Shown here piece after piece: positions 10,859 to 24,136 of a stretch of DNA of 64,000 bases (position 1 is the stretch's first letter; every line of letters starts with the position of its first letter). The position numbers were made by a program, and so were the translations under genes. The notes under the pieces were generated by a model. The model did no database searches. It saw only the letters and a list, made by a program, of their open reading frames with translations, and had not been told where the DNA came from. Source of the stretch: Amphirosellinia nigrospora (taxonomy: Eukaryota > Ascomycota > Sordariomycetes > Xylariales > Xylariaceae); NCBI GenBank assembly GCA_004123355.1, contig SCHM01000001.1:13216193-13280192 (forward strand). The letters are read 5' to 3'.

Positions 10859-13800
10859 TGTTGATTTAGTACTTCTCGACGCGAGACCTGACCTCGAGTT
10901 CGTATACTCAGTGGCCTCTTGGATACTATCGAGGGTTAGATCACATGAGACATGGCATTCAGGCTTTAAGTTACCTTGACATTCGCTCAACATTCCGTAT
11001 GCCCCCCTCATCGTCGTATGTGTATCTGTATGGGTGCTTCCCATTATTCCTGGGCGGAATTACTATCTGCTCCATCTTTTCTAAGATGACGGTTTATTTA
11101 TTTTATTTAATTGGGTATTAAAGACATGAAAATTCGTAGTGAAGCTATGCTTCTAAAGAGCGTAAGAAGTAAAAGATGGAACGAAGAAATGGACGATAGG
11201 TTGCACCGCAAACGAACAGAAACGAAGGAAAGGAAGACCGCCTTGGGGTCCTCACCAGACGCCGGGGCCTCGCCGGGTCTTGTATGGCAACACAAGTGAG
11301 ACGGTGCCCAACACAGGCCCCGTCCGCGCTTGCTAGTCAAGGGTTCTTTGATTGATGAAGAACAGGATGGAGGACGAAGGCTCACGCTAACGTTGAGCTG
11401 GGATAGCCCTGCTTAGGTGCATCATATAGGCCGGGGTTCGGCAAGGGCCCTAAATACATTTCATGCAACAACCAATGGCGATTGTAAAACGCGCTTCTCA
11501 TTGGCTCCGGCAGTGCATCGTTCGATCAGTTGTAGTGATTGTCCCAAATGCATAACGGAGTAATTATCACAGCATCTTGGGGGGATCATGACGTTGCAAC
11601 GACCAGTTGGCGCAGATGCTGGCATGGCACCACACGTGTGATGATAACGTCGACGCAGAGACAGGGTGAATTGGGACGTTGACTCTCTCTCGACATGGTC
11701 CATTGTTGGGATCAGCACGGTGCACACTAAGTGTAGCTAGTTAGCACTAATAACGCTTGCGATATATCCTGCTGGTATCTAGTATACGGAGCATCGTCGA
11801 ATTCCCGCGTAGCGTCGCACGTAGGGCTCGTACAACTACGCAAAGGAATGAAAGAGTAACAGCGGATGGCCGGGAGGATCATTCATGCGCCCGATTGGGT
11901 GTGAAGCTGATTCCAGAAACCAGGTCATCTCGCATGGCCCCCGGAGCACATCAGACGAATAGAGGATAATGTTCAGCATACACATATAGTTAACATTTTG
12001 AGTTTACAGTACGGTAGTTCTCCCACGTTGACCTGTAGCACGGAGTATTGTAGTGTAAGTTCGCATACGAGTATACCTTGTATCCTTTGAGACGAAGGCG
12101 AGAAGAGGGGAGGGGAGGGCAAGGAAGATGAGAACGAGTCCTTGTGAGACAGGAAGGCCCGCTCATTTCATTTCCCTTCAATTGAATACTGTAGCGGGCA
12201 TTATCGCGGGTATTATGATCGTGACGGATACTTTGCGCAGCCTCAACTCGGAAACACGTAAAAGAAACACCAACAAGAGTGTGAAGACATTGCTAGAGCT
12301 GTAATTCATTATGGCAAGGACAATTTTGATGGGATTTCGATGATGGGATTTCGTAGGGTACTTGTACACTACACAGGGGGCATTGGCCTGGCTGGGGTGA
12401 TGGATGAAGTCACGACAAGGCAATATGCGAGGGTTGAATGCGACGCGAAGAAAAATCGAGACCTGCGTTACGCGAGTACCTACAGTAGACTCTTGGCGAC
12501 GTTTCATAACCTGCCGGCAGCCCCACCAGACGGCTCCGGGGCCCACCCGCATGCGCCACCCCAAACCGGTTAGGTCTGGTTAGATGATGGGTCCTGCAGC
12601 TGTGCACAGATCAGACTTAAGTACAGATTCTCAATCGGCGCCAAAAAGGCGTTGCGGCTGGCGTTGCGGCGTTGCCCATTCAGGACAGACTTCAGGGCCT
12701 CGCTTGACAGAAAAGAGTAATAGGTTCGCCCTTGCCCCGGCAGTCGCCCACGAATATAATACGAAGTTACACGACCTTGGACTCCATTTGTCGCGGTATC
12801 AAGTGCGCTGCCCTGTGCCACTCAGGCCCTGGTCCATGCCCAGGTACTAGCTTTACACTACATATATTAAGTACTTAATGTACCATTGTGCTATCGAATT
12901 CACTTTTCAATCAATCTTCGGCAGTTCGAACTTACAGTATTATAACGACTTCCGGTATTCTTCAATTTGAAAACCAAGAGGGATGTATAACTTATTTAAT
13001 TGGAACATACAACTTACTAGGTAGTGTAGGACCGCCGAATAGAATACCAACAGAAGTCAACCGCGGGTTCACAATGAACGGGATAATTTCCCCAGCTTCT
13101 ACCCGCGCTTTGGTTCTCAATGTTGTACTACCTTCGTACCTGATCACAATTTTCGCATCAAATTTTCGCATCAAATTTTCAAGTCCAAGCTATGAGGGAG
13201 GAGAGAGCAGCAAGTCTGAGGCTCACTAGCTTAACTTGCTCATTTGAGCCATACTAGGAATGAGAGACCCGACTTTAAACTATCTTTAGGGACTGGGTTT
13301 TAATACAACCCAAGGCATTGATATTTTGATGAAATCATCAGTAGATTCCTATGCTAGTAAATTTGTTTCTTTTGCTTCCTCTCCGGTAGTTGTTAGCACC
13401 CTCGTAGCGGTCTCTTATAGGGGTATAGCGTTCTATTTCTATTATTGCGCAAACGTCCTAATATCTTCGGAGCCTAATTACTCTAGGATAAGTACGTGAC
13501 CTAGAATCACTTTATTCCTTGAGCCGCCCCGGCGAGGTAGCCCAGTTATTAAAGCCCATGAGGCAATTATCGATAATATTTAATACCTTCACTCAGAGTT
13601 TTGAGTGCATGCCGCATATGTTGCGGTTAATTTCATCCGGCGGATGTACCCAAGACAACGCCTGGATAAATCTCGGGTTGAAAAGTTGCAGTGATCGGGC
13701 TACTAAACTGCCTTAACATATTTTAAAAAAAAAAGCCTAATAGGGCCGTGGGGATTAGTTCTTTACATAAAAAAGCGAAAGGCCACCAAACCCGGGAGTC

Positions 13801-14394
13801 GTCTTATTCCACGGGGATTAAACGTTGAACATTGTCCCTAAAAGGTACCGCTGTTTGGGCAGGGATAAAAATCGTCCGATATCTCTGCGGCACGATTAGC
13901 CAAGTGATATAAGGAACCCGTGGAGTCCGTGGGGCAATGATTGAACCTGCACGAATGAAGATAATGGACAGATCTAATTAATGGAGACTAATAAGTTATT
14001 TCATGTAAAACAAGTACATGAGCCTATGTATAGTCTGAATCCCGTACAGAAACGTGGAGGTGTTCTAATGCGACATTACTCTTTAGTCCTAAATGGTTGG
14101 GGGTATCTACGTCCTATATTGTAAGCTTAGATGACATTCTATACTACTATAATTGGTCGTTCCGATGTTGCGGTTTCAATTTGAAGCCCTGTTGTTACAT
14201 TCTCACGTCTCTACAAAATACTCCGAGAAAATCCAATTCGTAAGGGTATCACTTTTTCATATACTTGTCTATGTGGTATAACCAGAGAAACATTCGCTTT
14301 GTTAACGGTGGAAATCCAATTATTTGACGACCATCAATCCTCTTCGTCGTTTACTTGGGACGGAAACGAGAAGTTGAAACCATAAGTAGGACCC
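10859..14394. other. Intergenic region, partly AT-rich and decayed
   Basis: No domain is recognisable in any short frame. From about 12,840 to 14,390 the sequence is AT-rich, dense in TA steps and stops, and without long open frames, as expected for old repeat DNA altered by repeat-induced point mutation. The element family cannot be named. Confidence 0.5.
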
Positions 14395-15597
14395 TTATAA
14401 TCCGACGGGGAAATCGATGGAGGAAATGGAGGGAATGGTGGAAGAGTCGTCATCAGAGGCGGGCGGAGTCAAGTGATTCCAACCATTAGAAGGACCTTGA
14501 AGGGAGGGAATGGAGGAAATGGAGGAAACGGTGGAGGAAACGGTGGAGGAAACGGTGGGGGAGCGGGGGAAGCGGGTGAGCCTCCTGTAGTTTTCTGCTT
14601 CTTATTCTTCGGATTGAATAAGGGCGTACCGGTGGTTTTCTGAGCCTGATTTTGCGAATCTAATAACGATGTGCTAGCGATTTGCGTGTCGTCCTCGAAT
14701 AGATTGGCCCATTTTATAGGTCCAGGGGTGAATAGTGAGTCCTTATTGACAAAGGTTGGAATAGGCCACCCGAGTCATCCTCCTCCTGCTTAGGGCTGGA
14801 GGAGAGGGGGCTGGAATATCGATCTTAAAGGCCATTCCGGGTGTATAAGGGACTTTCCCAGGCATTCCAGGAATCACTTTAGGAGTGTTCGGTTCTTGGA
14901 TTCCAAAGAGCGGAAGATTAGGACAGAACAGGGGCGGAAGTTCAAACTTAAGCGCCGCCTTGGCTTTCTCTCTCCTGGCAATGCTGCAAGGCGTCTCAGT
15001 GAGCCCGGCTTGACCATCGCCCCGACGAGTGGGTCAAATTGGAACGAGCGATACTCCGTATTGGCGTACATGCCGGGATGGTCTGATTGCCTAGATGATC
15101 AATGAACAGCCCGTGGGAGACAACGAATATGTTTACGTTTGTATCCCTATACCGCTGACCGACAGCACGAAGGAATAGTCTCGCGGCTCGCGCTCGCTGC
15201 GGGACGAACCTAGGCGCATTACGAGATTGAGGCCGCTTGTCGGCCCAGTTTTCTGTCACGAATGAAAAGTCGAGAGACTCGTTGCCATATTTGTGGATAA
15301 GACCCTCTAAGGAGGTACCAGTACCGCAAGGTGTCGAGTCGTTCTCTTGTAGGTCAGGGTAAAGAACAATTCGCTTCGTCTGTGTGTAAGTTTTGAAAGC
15401 GGCCAGTGCGGTTTGAATCGTTCGCTGCATCGGGGAGGCAAACACCAACTCGATCTCGCCCAATTTAGCGATGTCGGCAGCGAGGCTTCGCATTGCTGAT
15501 AACCGAGTTCGGTCAACTCAGGATCATGGAGATTGTAATCTTGGGTGACATTGTGGAGCGCCTGAGCGTGTCGGACGAAATGAAATGTGGGAGGCAT
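14395..15597 (-). CDS. Histidine-phosphatase (phosphoglycerate mutase-like) protein with Pro/Phe-rich tail
   Basis: The start MPPTFHFVRHAQALHN contains the RHA/RHG catalytic motif of the histidine phosphatase superfamily (the His is phosphorylated). PELTELGYQQC, then LVFASPMQRTIQTAL (second Arg) and IFVVSHGLFIDHL (second catalytic His), complete the fold. The final motif is NTEYRSFQF. A long tail follows: an Ala/Lys-rich helix, a Pro-rich stretch, repeated PPPF units and an acidic C-terminus ending in IDFPVGL at the TAA of 14395-14397. Related fungal proteins are small-molecule or sugar-phosphate phosphatases; the substrate is unknown. The open frame changes about seven times, each step equivalent to one missing base (for example at 15490, 15065 and 15000). 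Total is about 400 residues. Confidence 0.78.
14500..14572. repeat. GGAGGAAACGGT-type minisatellite within coding sequence
   Basis: Repeats of 9 and 12 bases look like a minisatellite on the plus strand. On the minus strand they read as PPPF/PPF units in the tail of the histidine-phosphatase protein, so they are best seen as coding repeats. Confidence 0.75.
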
Positions 15598-16498
15598 TTT
15601 GTTCTTCTTTCCTGTAAGATATACGGTTTTAAGATGCTATGGGTTGAGAAAGTTCTAAGGAGGTAGTGAATAATCGTAGTAAATTGATGGAAGCAAGTTC
15701 TGTGAGTTCTGGTGATAGGATCGATTACACTGGGCTCGGAAATACTTTTATATGTATGAATACCTTCAACTTGGTCTTTAGCCATTCTTAACAATGCCAT
15801 TCTTTTCTCTGCATAGATTTCTTGGAAATGAAGCCTGTTCTGATGAGTTCTTTGACCCATTGTCTTGGGTGTCTCCATGTCTTCTTTGTCCACTAGGTAA
15901 TTAAATGGTCCAAGGTAAAGACTAGGGATGGTCCAAATTCTCTTACTTTCCTCTCTGTATGGCATTACGTAAAATTATTAGATGGGCTGGTAGAAGTTTT
16001 TAGTGTCGGAGGTTTTAGTATCTGAAAATAGAGTCCTTATCATTTTCTATCTTTGAAAAAGTGTAGCTTTCCGTAACTTCTTATCTTAACAAGTTGAAGT
16101 AGAAGTCCTATGACTTTTACCTATTACCCAAGGTATCCTTTACCAATTATATAGTTTATAAATAAAAAATACTATTATCAGTATATTTCCTAAAAATAAA
16201 GGGGGACTATACAAAAAGTATAGGTAGGGCGCGACATTTCGATTCGAAACTAGTGTACTCACCAACTGGCGAAATGATCACAGCCCGCATATCCCAGAGC
16301 CTGCATCGCGCCATAAGATATTAATTGTATCATCTTTAAATAAATAGGTACTTTTTGGGTACGGGAGACCAAAGTACCGCCTGAATATATGGTATGTTAC
16401 ATATAAGGATTTACATGGGGCGCCCGGCCCAATCAGTCGATGAGTCTTAACAGGTCTTCCGTACTCATCGTCTCCTACGATGACATGGTGGCTCTGCC
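15598..16498. other. AT-rich intergenic region
   Basis: This stretch lies between two minus-strand genes. It contains an unrecognised minus-strand frame at 15513-15965, probably the leader of the histidine-phosphatase gene. The part at 16,000-16,400 is strongly AT-rich. Confidence 0.5.
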
Positions 16499-19400
16499 CT
16501 AGAACGACCTAACGTTGCCCACGGCAATTAATGGGAGCGCTGGAACCATCTGCTCAAATCGGTCGAGGAGTTTGGATGGAGGGTTGCCCTTGAGAGGGTG
16601 AAATTTATTGTTCTTGTTGGTCTCATCGTTCCGGTCTTTCTCAATCGTCTCCTTGTCGAAACCAAGACGCTTAGCCCAGAGATCAACTGTCTTCTTTCCT
16701 CGGTCTCCTCGAGCCTTCCATGTCTCTTTGACTTGGTCCCACGATTTGCTCGGACCCGGAGGGACCCAAGAGCCACTTTGCTTGTCGGAGATGTTGGGAA
16801 ACACCGGCGCGTCTTCCGTGGTGGCGAATACGTCCTGCATCCGGTCCTTGATCACGTCGAACTTGTTGACTAAGTCTCCGGCCGGCGCCGGTGTGGGTGG
16901 CTGCACCGAGAGACCGGTCACGAGGGCATCGTAGGCTTCTCGCCTTTGAGCAAATCGTCAACCCGATTGCCGACGATACTGGGATCACTGTTACGGCTAT
17001 CTGTAGGTGAAATATTTATTAATCTTCGGGGTGTCTAGTCAAAGTCAAGTGGGAGTGAGGAGGGAGAAAAGAAGAGAGAGATACCCAAAGATGGGTCAGC
17101 AGAAAAGGGGAGGAAGGATCTTACAGCGCGCCCACGTCGAGGTCGGCACTGGGCTGATGACGGGGGTGATCCGCCACTTCTGGTCTTTCCACGTCTCCAT
17201 AATATGAATGGCTGAATCTTCTGCCTGATCGAGACGTGGCGCCGTGACAGAGATGGTAGCTTCTGAATGGAGAGGATAGATCAGCTGCATCGGCTTCGCA
17301 AAGACTTGCTTGTACTGGGGGTCGATGGTCGCTTCTGCCTCTCTTGTCTCGTCCTCGTCCTTGCCGTCTTTTGTAACCTTCCTCGTTTCAACCAAATTTC
17401 CATCGGTGACGACGAATTGGAACGTGGCGAGGAACGAAAACTTGACGGCCTTGACGTACCACTTGTTGGACTTCTTAGCCTGGTCGGCCCGCCCATTTGG
17501 GGTTCGAGACCTGACTCGCACGTGAGGAGGATGGGAGCTGTGTCTTGGCCCTGCTGGACTTGCGCATCTGACTCTTGAATGCTCTCCTGGTGGCCGGACG
17601 CAGCAAGGAACGAGGTCGGGCTCGAAGAAGAAGACTTCATGACGACCTTCCAGAACCTATCCAGCATGGCGTACGGCGGCGGCGGAGGCGGAGAGCCGAA
17701 TTTGACTTCAAAGCCGAAGACCCAGAAATCGACGTGAACGACGCCACCGAACGGGGGACCGGACAGATCGAGCGATGCGCTCACCTCTGCGTTGATCCTC
17801 ACCGTGACCAGCCATAAGTCGAGTGTGAAGCGCACGCCGACGGCGAGGCGCGCCTGCAGCTGGAAGTAGAAGGGCTCGAAGTTCATTAGGAAGTCGACGA
17901 AGGCGTCAAACCACGCCGAGAGAGCGCCGAGGGATAGGGAGGCGTGGAGGCGCCCGCCACCCATGCAGACTTTGGGCGTGATGGCGAAGTAAGCCTCGCC
18001 CACGACGCTGAGGCTCGTGTCGACCGACCAGCTTATGCCGAGCCGTGGCGGGCGCGGATATTGTGGGGTTTGACGAAAGCTTGATGATAGCCGCCGATGG
18101 TTAGGACCAGTCACCTGCCTCTATGTCCTTCTGCCGGTCGCCCTTGAACCAGGCATACATTGCTAGGCCTCCTGTCAAGTGGCATCGCGGCGCTAACACG
18201 AACGAGCGAGGGGAGAGCTGTGCCTCAAGCTTCAAGACGCCGCTGTTAGTGTCGAACGTGCACACGATGCCGAGCTCGACGTGGGCGAATTTGACGGGCG
18301 ACGCGAGAGCCGGCACGTCGCAGGTGGCAACACCAAAGACGCCGATGAGCAGAGCAGCGCCCCCAAACTGTACGACCAGCACGAGGTTGGCCGCCAGCAT
18401 CTGGAAGGCCGTAACACGCACACCAGCGGCCGCCCAGTAGAGTCCCTCAGCCGGGCGGAACCAGACATCCTTCAGCAGTTGCTTAATCTCCTCGGCAGGA
18501 CTCGTATTGCCGCCTTGATCCCTCTCCTTGACGAATGGGAAGTCGATCACCTGCTCGACCGTCGGCAGCATGATATCCGAGTTCATGCCAAACCCGCCGA
18601 CCAGCCCGGCGAAGTCGGCAAACCCGACCGAGAACAAGGGGCCCTCGAGCTTCACGAATATGAAGCAAAAGGTGAACGTCCCCGGGTCTGTTTTATCATC
18701 ATCTTCGAAGTCTAGTTCGAAGCTAGGATCCAAGAGTGCACGCTGGTTGCGGCGATCGAGAGGATCTAGGCTCACCGTTGTGATCGCATTCCCTTCAAAC
18801 TCGCTTCTACTCACGGTGGCGTACACCCCGATCGCTTGGAACATCCAGGGCTTGAACCCCACGATCAACCCACCCGCGTATTTGTCTATCTTTGGGTCTG
18901 ACGTATCGTGCAAGAAGCCGCCCGCCACCGTCAGAGGGGGGCGATCAAGGGAGACTGCTAGCCCTTGAAGTCCCCAGGTGACCTCGTCTAGGGGTGGCGG
19001 TTGGATATGCTATACGTACTGTTGAACGGCACGCCGATGCTGAAGCCGATGAGGGACAGCCCGACTGGTCCATGAGCAAGGTGGCAATCGAGGGTGATGC
19101 CGAACATTCCCTCCTTGAACCAGAGGCCGACGTTGTCGACCGCCAGAGGGCCCAGCTTCACCTTAAACGGCGCTTTGTTGCCCTTTTCAGAGCCCGAAGA
19201 ATCTGGTGCCTTCTGCTGTGGTGCTTTCCCGGCAATCTGAAGCATATTCTGCTTCTTCTGGGGCTTTTGGCCCTTGTTGAATAGGTAGTCCAGCACCACT
19301 TCGGACTTTTGATCAACTTTTCGCACTATGACTAGGTGTGAGCCTGCAGCGATGACCGTCGGTGTCGGCTCCCTGTCGTCGTCGACAAAGCCCTTGACCT

Positions 19401-22400
19401 TCGCGTTTTCTGGCTTCTTGGTCTCCTTGAACAATAGCAAGTCATCCCCAGTCAAACCTGCGTTCTTCTGGAGGCAGGTTTTGAGGTTATCGAATTCCTT
19501 TTGCGTGATACCAGGTGGATTCGTCGTATCGTTGTTACCTTTAGTCCTCGCTGGCGTTGTATCCTGCACCCACATGAAGAATAGCTTCTCCCAGGGACTA
19601 TCGATCGTGGTACTGAGGAGAGGAACATCGACTGAGACTTTACTTATGACGGCTTTGAGAAGCCGTTTCGTAGGCCCTGTCCCCTGCCTCATTTGCAGGA
19701 ACCATAGCGATATGGAGCCGATGTTTATCAGGATCGCAAGCACGCGGAGACCGCCCTGGCAAGCGAAAATGACCTGCAGCGGCTTCTCGCCTCTCTCACC
19801 CTCTAGTTTAGCGGTCCGGATCGCTTCGGGCAGTATCTGCAGCAGTTCATCGTCGATGAATGGGGACAGAACCTCGCACATTTCTACCGTCTCCCCGAGT
19901 TTATTCTCGGCACCAAGCCCCGCTCTGAACACCCAATCCTCCGAGCCGCGATTGTAGTATCCGAGTTCCAGCACAGCAATGGAACCGAGGCGTAACTTGC
20001 CATCGAACGTGAGCTGGTTTGGTACACTGCTTCCCTTGGTGTATTGGTACTCCACGATAACCGAGATGATCTGGATTTTGGAGAGGAACTCGGCTACGGG
20101 GCCCTGGTCATCTTGATGCCAGAAGCAGAGTAGGTGTCCCATATTAAGATCGCTAGCTTTAGCACTCAGGTTCCAGTTCCCCTGGGAGTAAATTAACTGG
20201 CCCTGTAACTTTGCAGCTTGATATACTTGTTTGTCGTAATCCTCCTTGTCGTCCAGTTTACCACCGAGGAATAGTTTGACGGCAATGACGAGCCGAAGAT
20301 TAAAGGCTGCGTCGTCAGAACTCTTTGTTCCCCAGGCATAGGAGGCATCGATCTGCACGTTTTCGAGTGATATTGACGGAGGCGCTTTGGTGTCGACGGT
20401 GGTCGTGCTCTGGTCTCCGCATCGGATCGCGCCACTGAACCAGATCTCCTTCTGCGAGATCCCGATCTCGCAATTGTATATCTGACTTGGTATGCCGGTG
20501 GGGATGACTACCTCACCTTCTTTGGTTGACAGCAGTCGTTGAAGGTCGAGGACACGGACCTGTTTCGAAGGGTCAATCTTCGTCATTCCGCTGGGCTGGA
20601 GTTCCTGATGGTCCTCGTATCCTGGAAGCGCTTTGTCGTAGTGCGTGAACGGGGTCTCCGGTGTAACTAGACCGGCATGTTAGGACGGTAAAAAAGAAAG
20701 CTACATGGCATGCATGGAGCTCGAAAGAAGAAAGCATGGACGCAATTGTCCACTGGGGAGGCAGTTCACTTACCATTCCAGAGCTTCCCGCTAAGAGAGA
20801 CACCGGTCACCTTGGACCACCCGAATGTGACCAAGAACAATACAGGCATCTGCTCCATCGTTTTAACGACGGGTCGGCCGATCTTGAGACAGCATTCAAT
20901 ATGAATAAAGGCCGACAGCACGGACTTGAAGTTTCCCTTCTCATCAAGGTCCAGCATGAGCTCAAGTCGGCGCGGAACGATAGAATCATCGTCGATGGCA
21001 CCGTTGTCTGCCGTTGCCTTGTCGAGCATGTCGTACAGGCCGAGAGATTTAATACCCAATACGTCGGCAAGCCAGTCGGCGAGATCCGAGAGGAGCCCAT
21101 GTGATCCTTTCGTTGCTTGCGCGAGGTCTGTGATTTGGGCCTCTGCAACGTCAAGCATAGGGAAACTTTGTCTTCAAAGAGACCAATATTAGTCTCGAAA
21201 TCGAACCCCTTGGTGGGAACGGAGACACTGGCCAGGAGGGCGATTTTGGCTTCTGAGATGACAACGTCGTCCCCTCCTTCGAAACTGAAGGATGCCTCCT
21301 TACCAGTGATGACAAGGATCTTGTCGACACTGATAGTAGGCGACAGCTTTTGAAGCCATGATTGTAGAGCTCCGGGATCGGCGTGGAACTGCAGCCGTAG
21401 AGAAGTCTGATAGTCCAGGCCAGGACGAAACCATATCGCATTGCGGAAGTCCTTGTCCGTGTCAAGGGTCAGGGTGACGCTGCCAAGAATGGCCTTGAGC
21501 ACCGGAAAACGATCAAGGTCGAAGTCGATATAGTTGGAAATCTCAACGAGGTTGGTGTCCAGTTGTTTATCCAATTTATTCAAGCCATACACCATCGTGC
21601 GCCTGCTGATGAGCATATTTGTCAAAGCGCCGATCGGCACGGCCGTGCCCCCGTCGTTCGACTTCGAGAACGTGTACGCGGCACCAGCAACTGTGTCAAA
21701 GTTAAGTATGCGACCGTTCGCATAAGGAACATCGATCGAAAATTGGGGTAAGGTCTGTTTATCTATCTCCCACTGGCTGGTGGTCATGGTCATTGCGAAT
21801 CCAGTTGGCGGGTCGCTGCTCTTCCCGTCATTCTTTCCCCAGGTGCAGAAGCGACCGATCCAGAGGAACAAGTCATCATCAGGCGCGAGCGACGTCGCCA
21901 CGTTGATCGTGGGGATCGCAGCGAGACTGAAGACTTGGAAATGCGTTGTGTCGACAAACCCGAAAAGAGGGTTCTCCTTCAACAGAGGGACTACATTAGC
22001 TCCCACGGGAAATCTCGCCTTGTTCCCGAAAACAGTTTCGGAGGCAATGTAGACGGCAGCTGGGGCAATGTGCAACGGCACTGCCTTTCGTAAGATTACG
22101 ATATCCCTTCTTGCAGATGGCTTGGTCCTTGAGCTTGGCTCCTCGAGCATGTTCCAGGACTCGTCACTCGAGGAGTCTGTATCAGCGTCGAAGTCAACAT
22201 CGACCCACGAGTCCAATCGCTTGTGCTTTTTCATATGCGTTCTCGTTTTAGTATCTTTTGGAGCGATCTCGATATGTCCGAGCTCCTTGGGACTAGGCCA
22301 CTTAAAGTTCCCAGTAGCAAGATCGACTCTTCGAGGTCGGTCATCACCGAGATCCGGAAATTGCTGCATCTTCAAGTTATCCGGTTCGTCCTGATTGACC

Positions 22401-24136
22401 CATATGAAAGCCTCAAGGGTTTTTGAGACTTTTCGGGAGGTCCAGTGGCGTCCGTTGACGTGGCCGGGTACGAAGTTGCGACCATAGATGTCAACACGGC
22501 CTTCAAAAGCAGGATGTGTCGTAGGGGATGACGTGACCATCATGGACAGAATCTCTTTGATATACTTGCCCGGAGCTTCCTGTGGCCACATTGTCGGATT
22601 TTGACCGTACGTCTTCACGACTTGCCCAAGTTCGCCTTGCTGGTAATTGTGTAGCAAGCTAATCCTGTTCATGATCTTCTCGGTCAAGGCACAGACTTGT
22701 TGCCGTACAAGAGCATCGGTGGTGGGTACTTGAACTTATCTTTCCAATTATGGACCCATGTTCTCATCGCATCAAGGGGTGATTCGGGCGCGAACATGAT
22801 CCCCTTCTCCAGGCGCAATTTCTTCACATTTTCCATAATCAGATCAGCCCCTGCAATCGGGCTTCCTTCTGTCTGATCAGATAGCTTTGCAATGCTAAAG
22901 GGGGTCTTCGTGAAGTAGCCATCTTCGTTTTGAACTAGGAAAGCCGGCCATTGGCAGGGGAAAAACGGCGGGTAGCGGGCGTTGACGCCCGCAAGTTTGA
23001 CCCACATGAACCAGACGTCCAGACAGAAGAGAACCTCCCAGCCTGATGAGTTTCATTGTTAGTCAGTCGTCGCGTGTGTGTATCGGAGTGGCAGAGAGAC
23101 TCACGTGGGTGCCCGTATTCATTTCCTGCTGATACAACGATATTCCAAGGCTGGAAATCATTGAAGTTGGTCCACGGGTTTGACGAAGAAGATCCGTGGT
23201 GACTCAACTTCATGGAGACAATCGGGCGGTTCCCCATCCAATCTGACAGCTTAGCTTCCAATATTTCGTGTGCGTCACCGGCGAAATAGTGAGAAACATG
23301 GGGTGTCCCCTGTTGATCAACAGTCTCGTTCCAGGCGATAATGAAGGCCAGGCTGGACATGTTCTTCTCTGTATAGTTCATGATATTCACGCCTGGATTG
23401 GAAAGAATACGTCTGTTGGCAGCGATGCAATACATGGCGGGATATGGGAGCCCTTCGTTCACTCCATCCAGGGGTTCTTGATCGGATTTCCAGTGTTCAT
23501 CAGGTTGGCCAGTGTGGTCATGTTTGGCCACCGAGTCGTCTGCGGTTCATCATCGTCCCATCTGAAAATATTCCTTCCCAGCAGCCAGTCCGGTCCAATT
23601 CTTACATTCAGGAGATCCTTGGCCATTTCTCCCTCCTTCAAGATAGCCAGAAGCGTCTGCTTGTTTCCGGGTTCATACGTGTCCCAGCCCCAGCCCTCCA
23701 TTTCAGTCCAAGAGGGCCAGACTGGCGCATAGAAGTAGCTCTCTGGAGGTCCATGTTTTAACAGATCACCATTGCCATATCGTGCCCGGGGAATGACCAC
23801 CTTCTTGGGATTATTTGGGTTGTTGTTGTAGCTTTGGAGGAGTTGTTCCTTCAAATAGCCGATAAGACCTCCGTAATGGTCTTCGTCCCAGTGTGTCACG
23901 ATGAACGCGTCAAAGATAAGCTTCTTTCCGTCGTCCTCTTGGCAATAGTACTTGGCCTCGATGCACTGAATGGTCTTCTTGATGATTGGGACTGCAGAAG
24001 AGCGGCCGCCGTCGATCATGTATGCACGACACACGACACGGGTGCCCGACGCCTCATGAACGTTGCAGAGGAGGTGAATGGCCCCATCTCCGGCGCCGAC
24101 ATTGATGTGGAATGAGTTAACTTCGTAATGAGACAT
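16499..24136 (-). CDS. Giant protein: N-terminal ComEC-type metallo-beta-lactamase fold plus DUF6603
   Basis: The start MSHYEVNSFHINVGAGDG (24136; an in-frame ATG also lies at 24154) opens a ComEC/Rec2-like hydrolase domain: THWDEDHYGG near residue 82, YFAGDAHE, KLSHHGSSSSNPW and GNEYGHP are its metal-site motifs. A long middle region follows, with an Asp/Ser-rich acidic segment. Then comes DUF6603: KLGPLAVDNVGLWFK, GFSIGVPF, GGLIVGFKPWMFQ, AHVELGIVCTF, LSPRSFVLAPRCHLTGG, LGISWSVDTSLSV, CMGGGRLHASLSLG and VDFWVFGFEVKFG. Introns lie at 23043-23104, 20667-20773 and 17001-17124. The total is about 2,450 residues. MBL domains of this type hydrolyse phosphoesters or nucleic acids; DUF6603 has no known function. 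At least eight single-base frame steps occur. No signal peptide is evident. Confidence 0.82.

Noticed and set aside
12178-12564. 128-residue minus-strand frame
   Set aside because: No domain, no splice or start support, and lies in a region without other coding signs.
14400-14580. Non-coding minisatellite or CRISPR-like array
   Set aside because: Units are simple and codon-periodic, and read as PPPF repeats of a gene on the minus strand; no spacers.
15513-15965. 150-residue minus-strand frame
   Set aside because: It overlaps the start of the histidine-phosphatase gene in another frame, is AT-rich and has no recognisable feature.
18977-19010. 32-nt intron in the MBL/DUF6603 gene (GTACGT...CTAG)
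   Set aside because: Too short for a fungal intron; a single missing C in the run near 18997 explains the frame change better.
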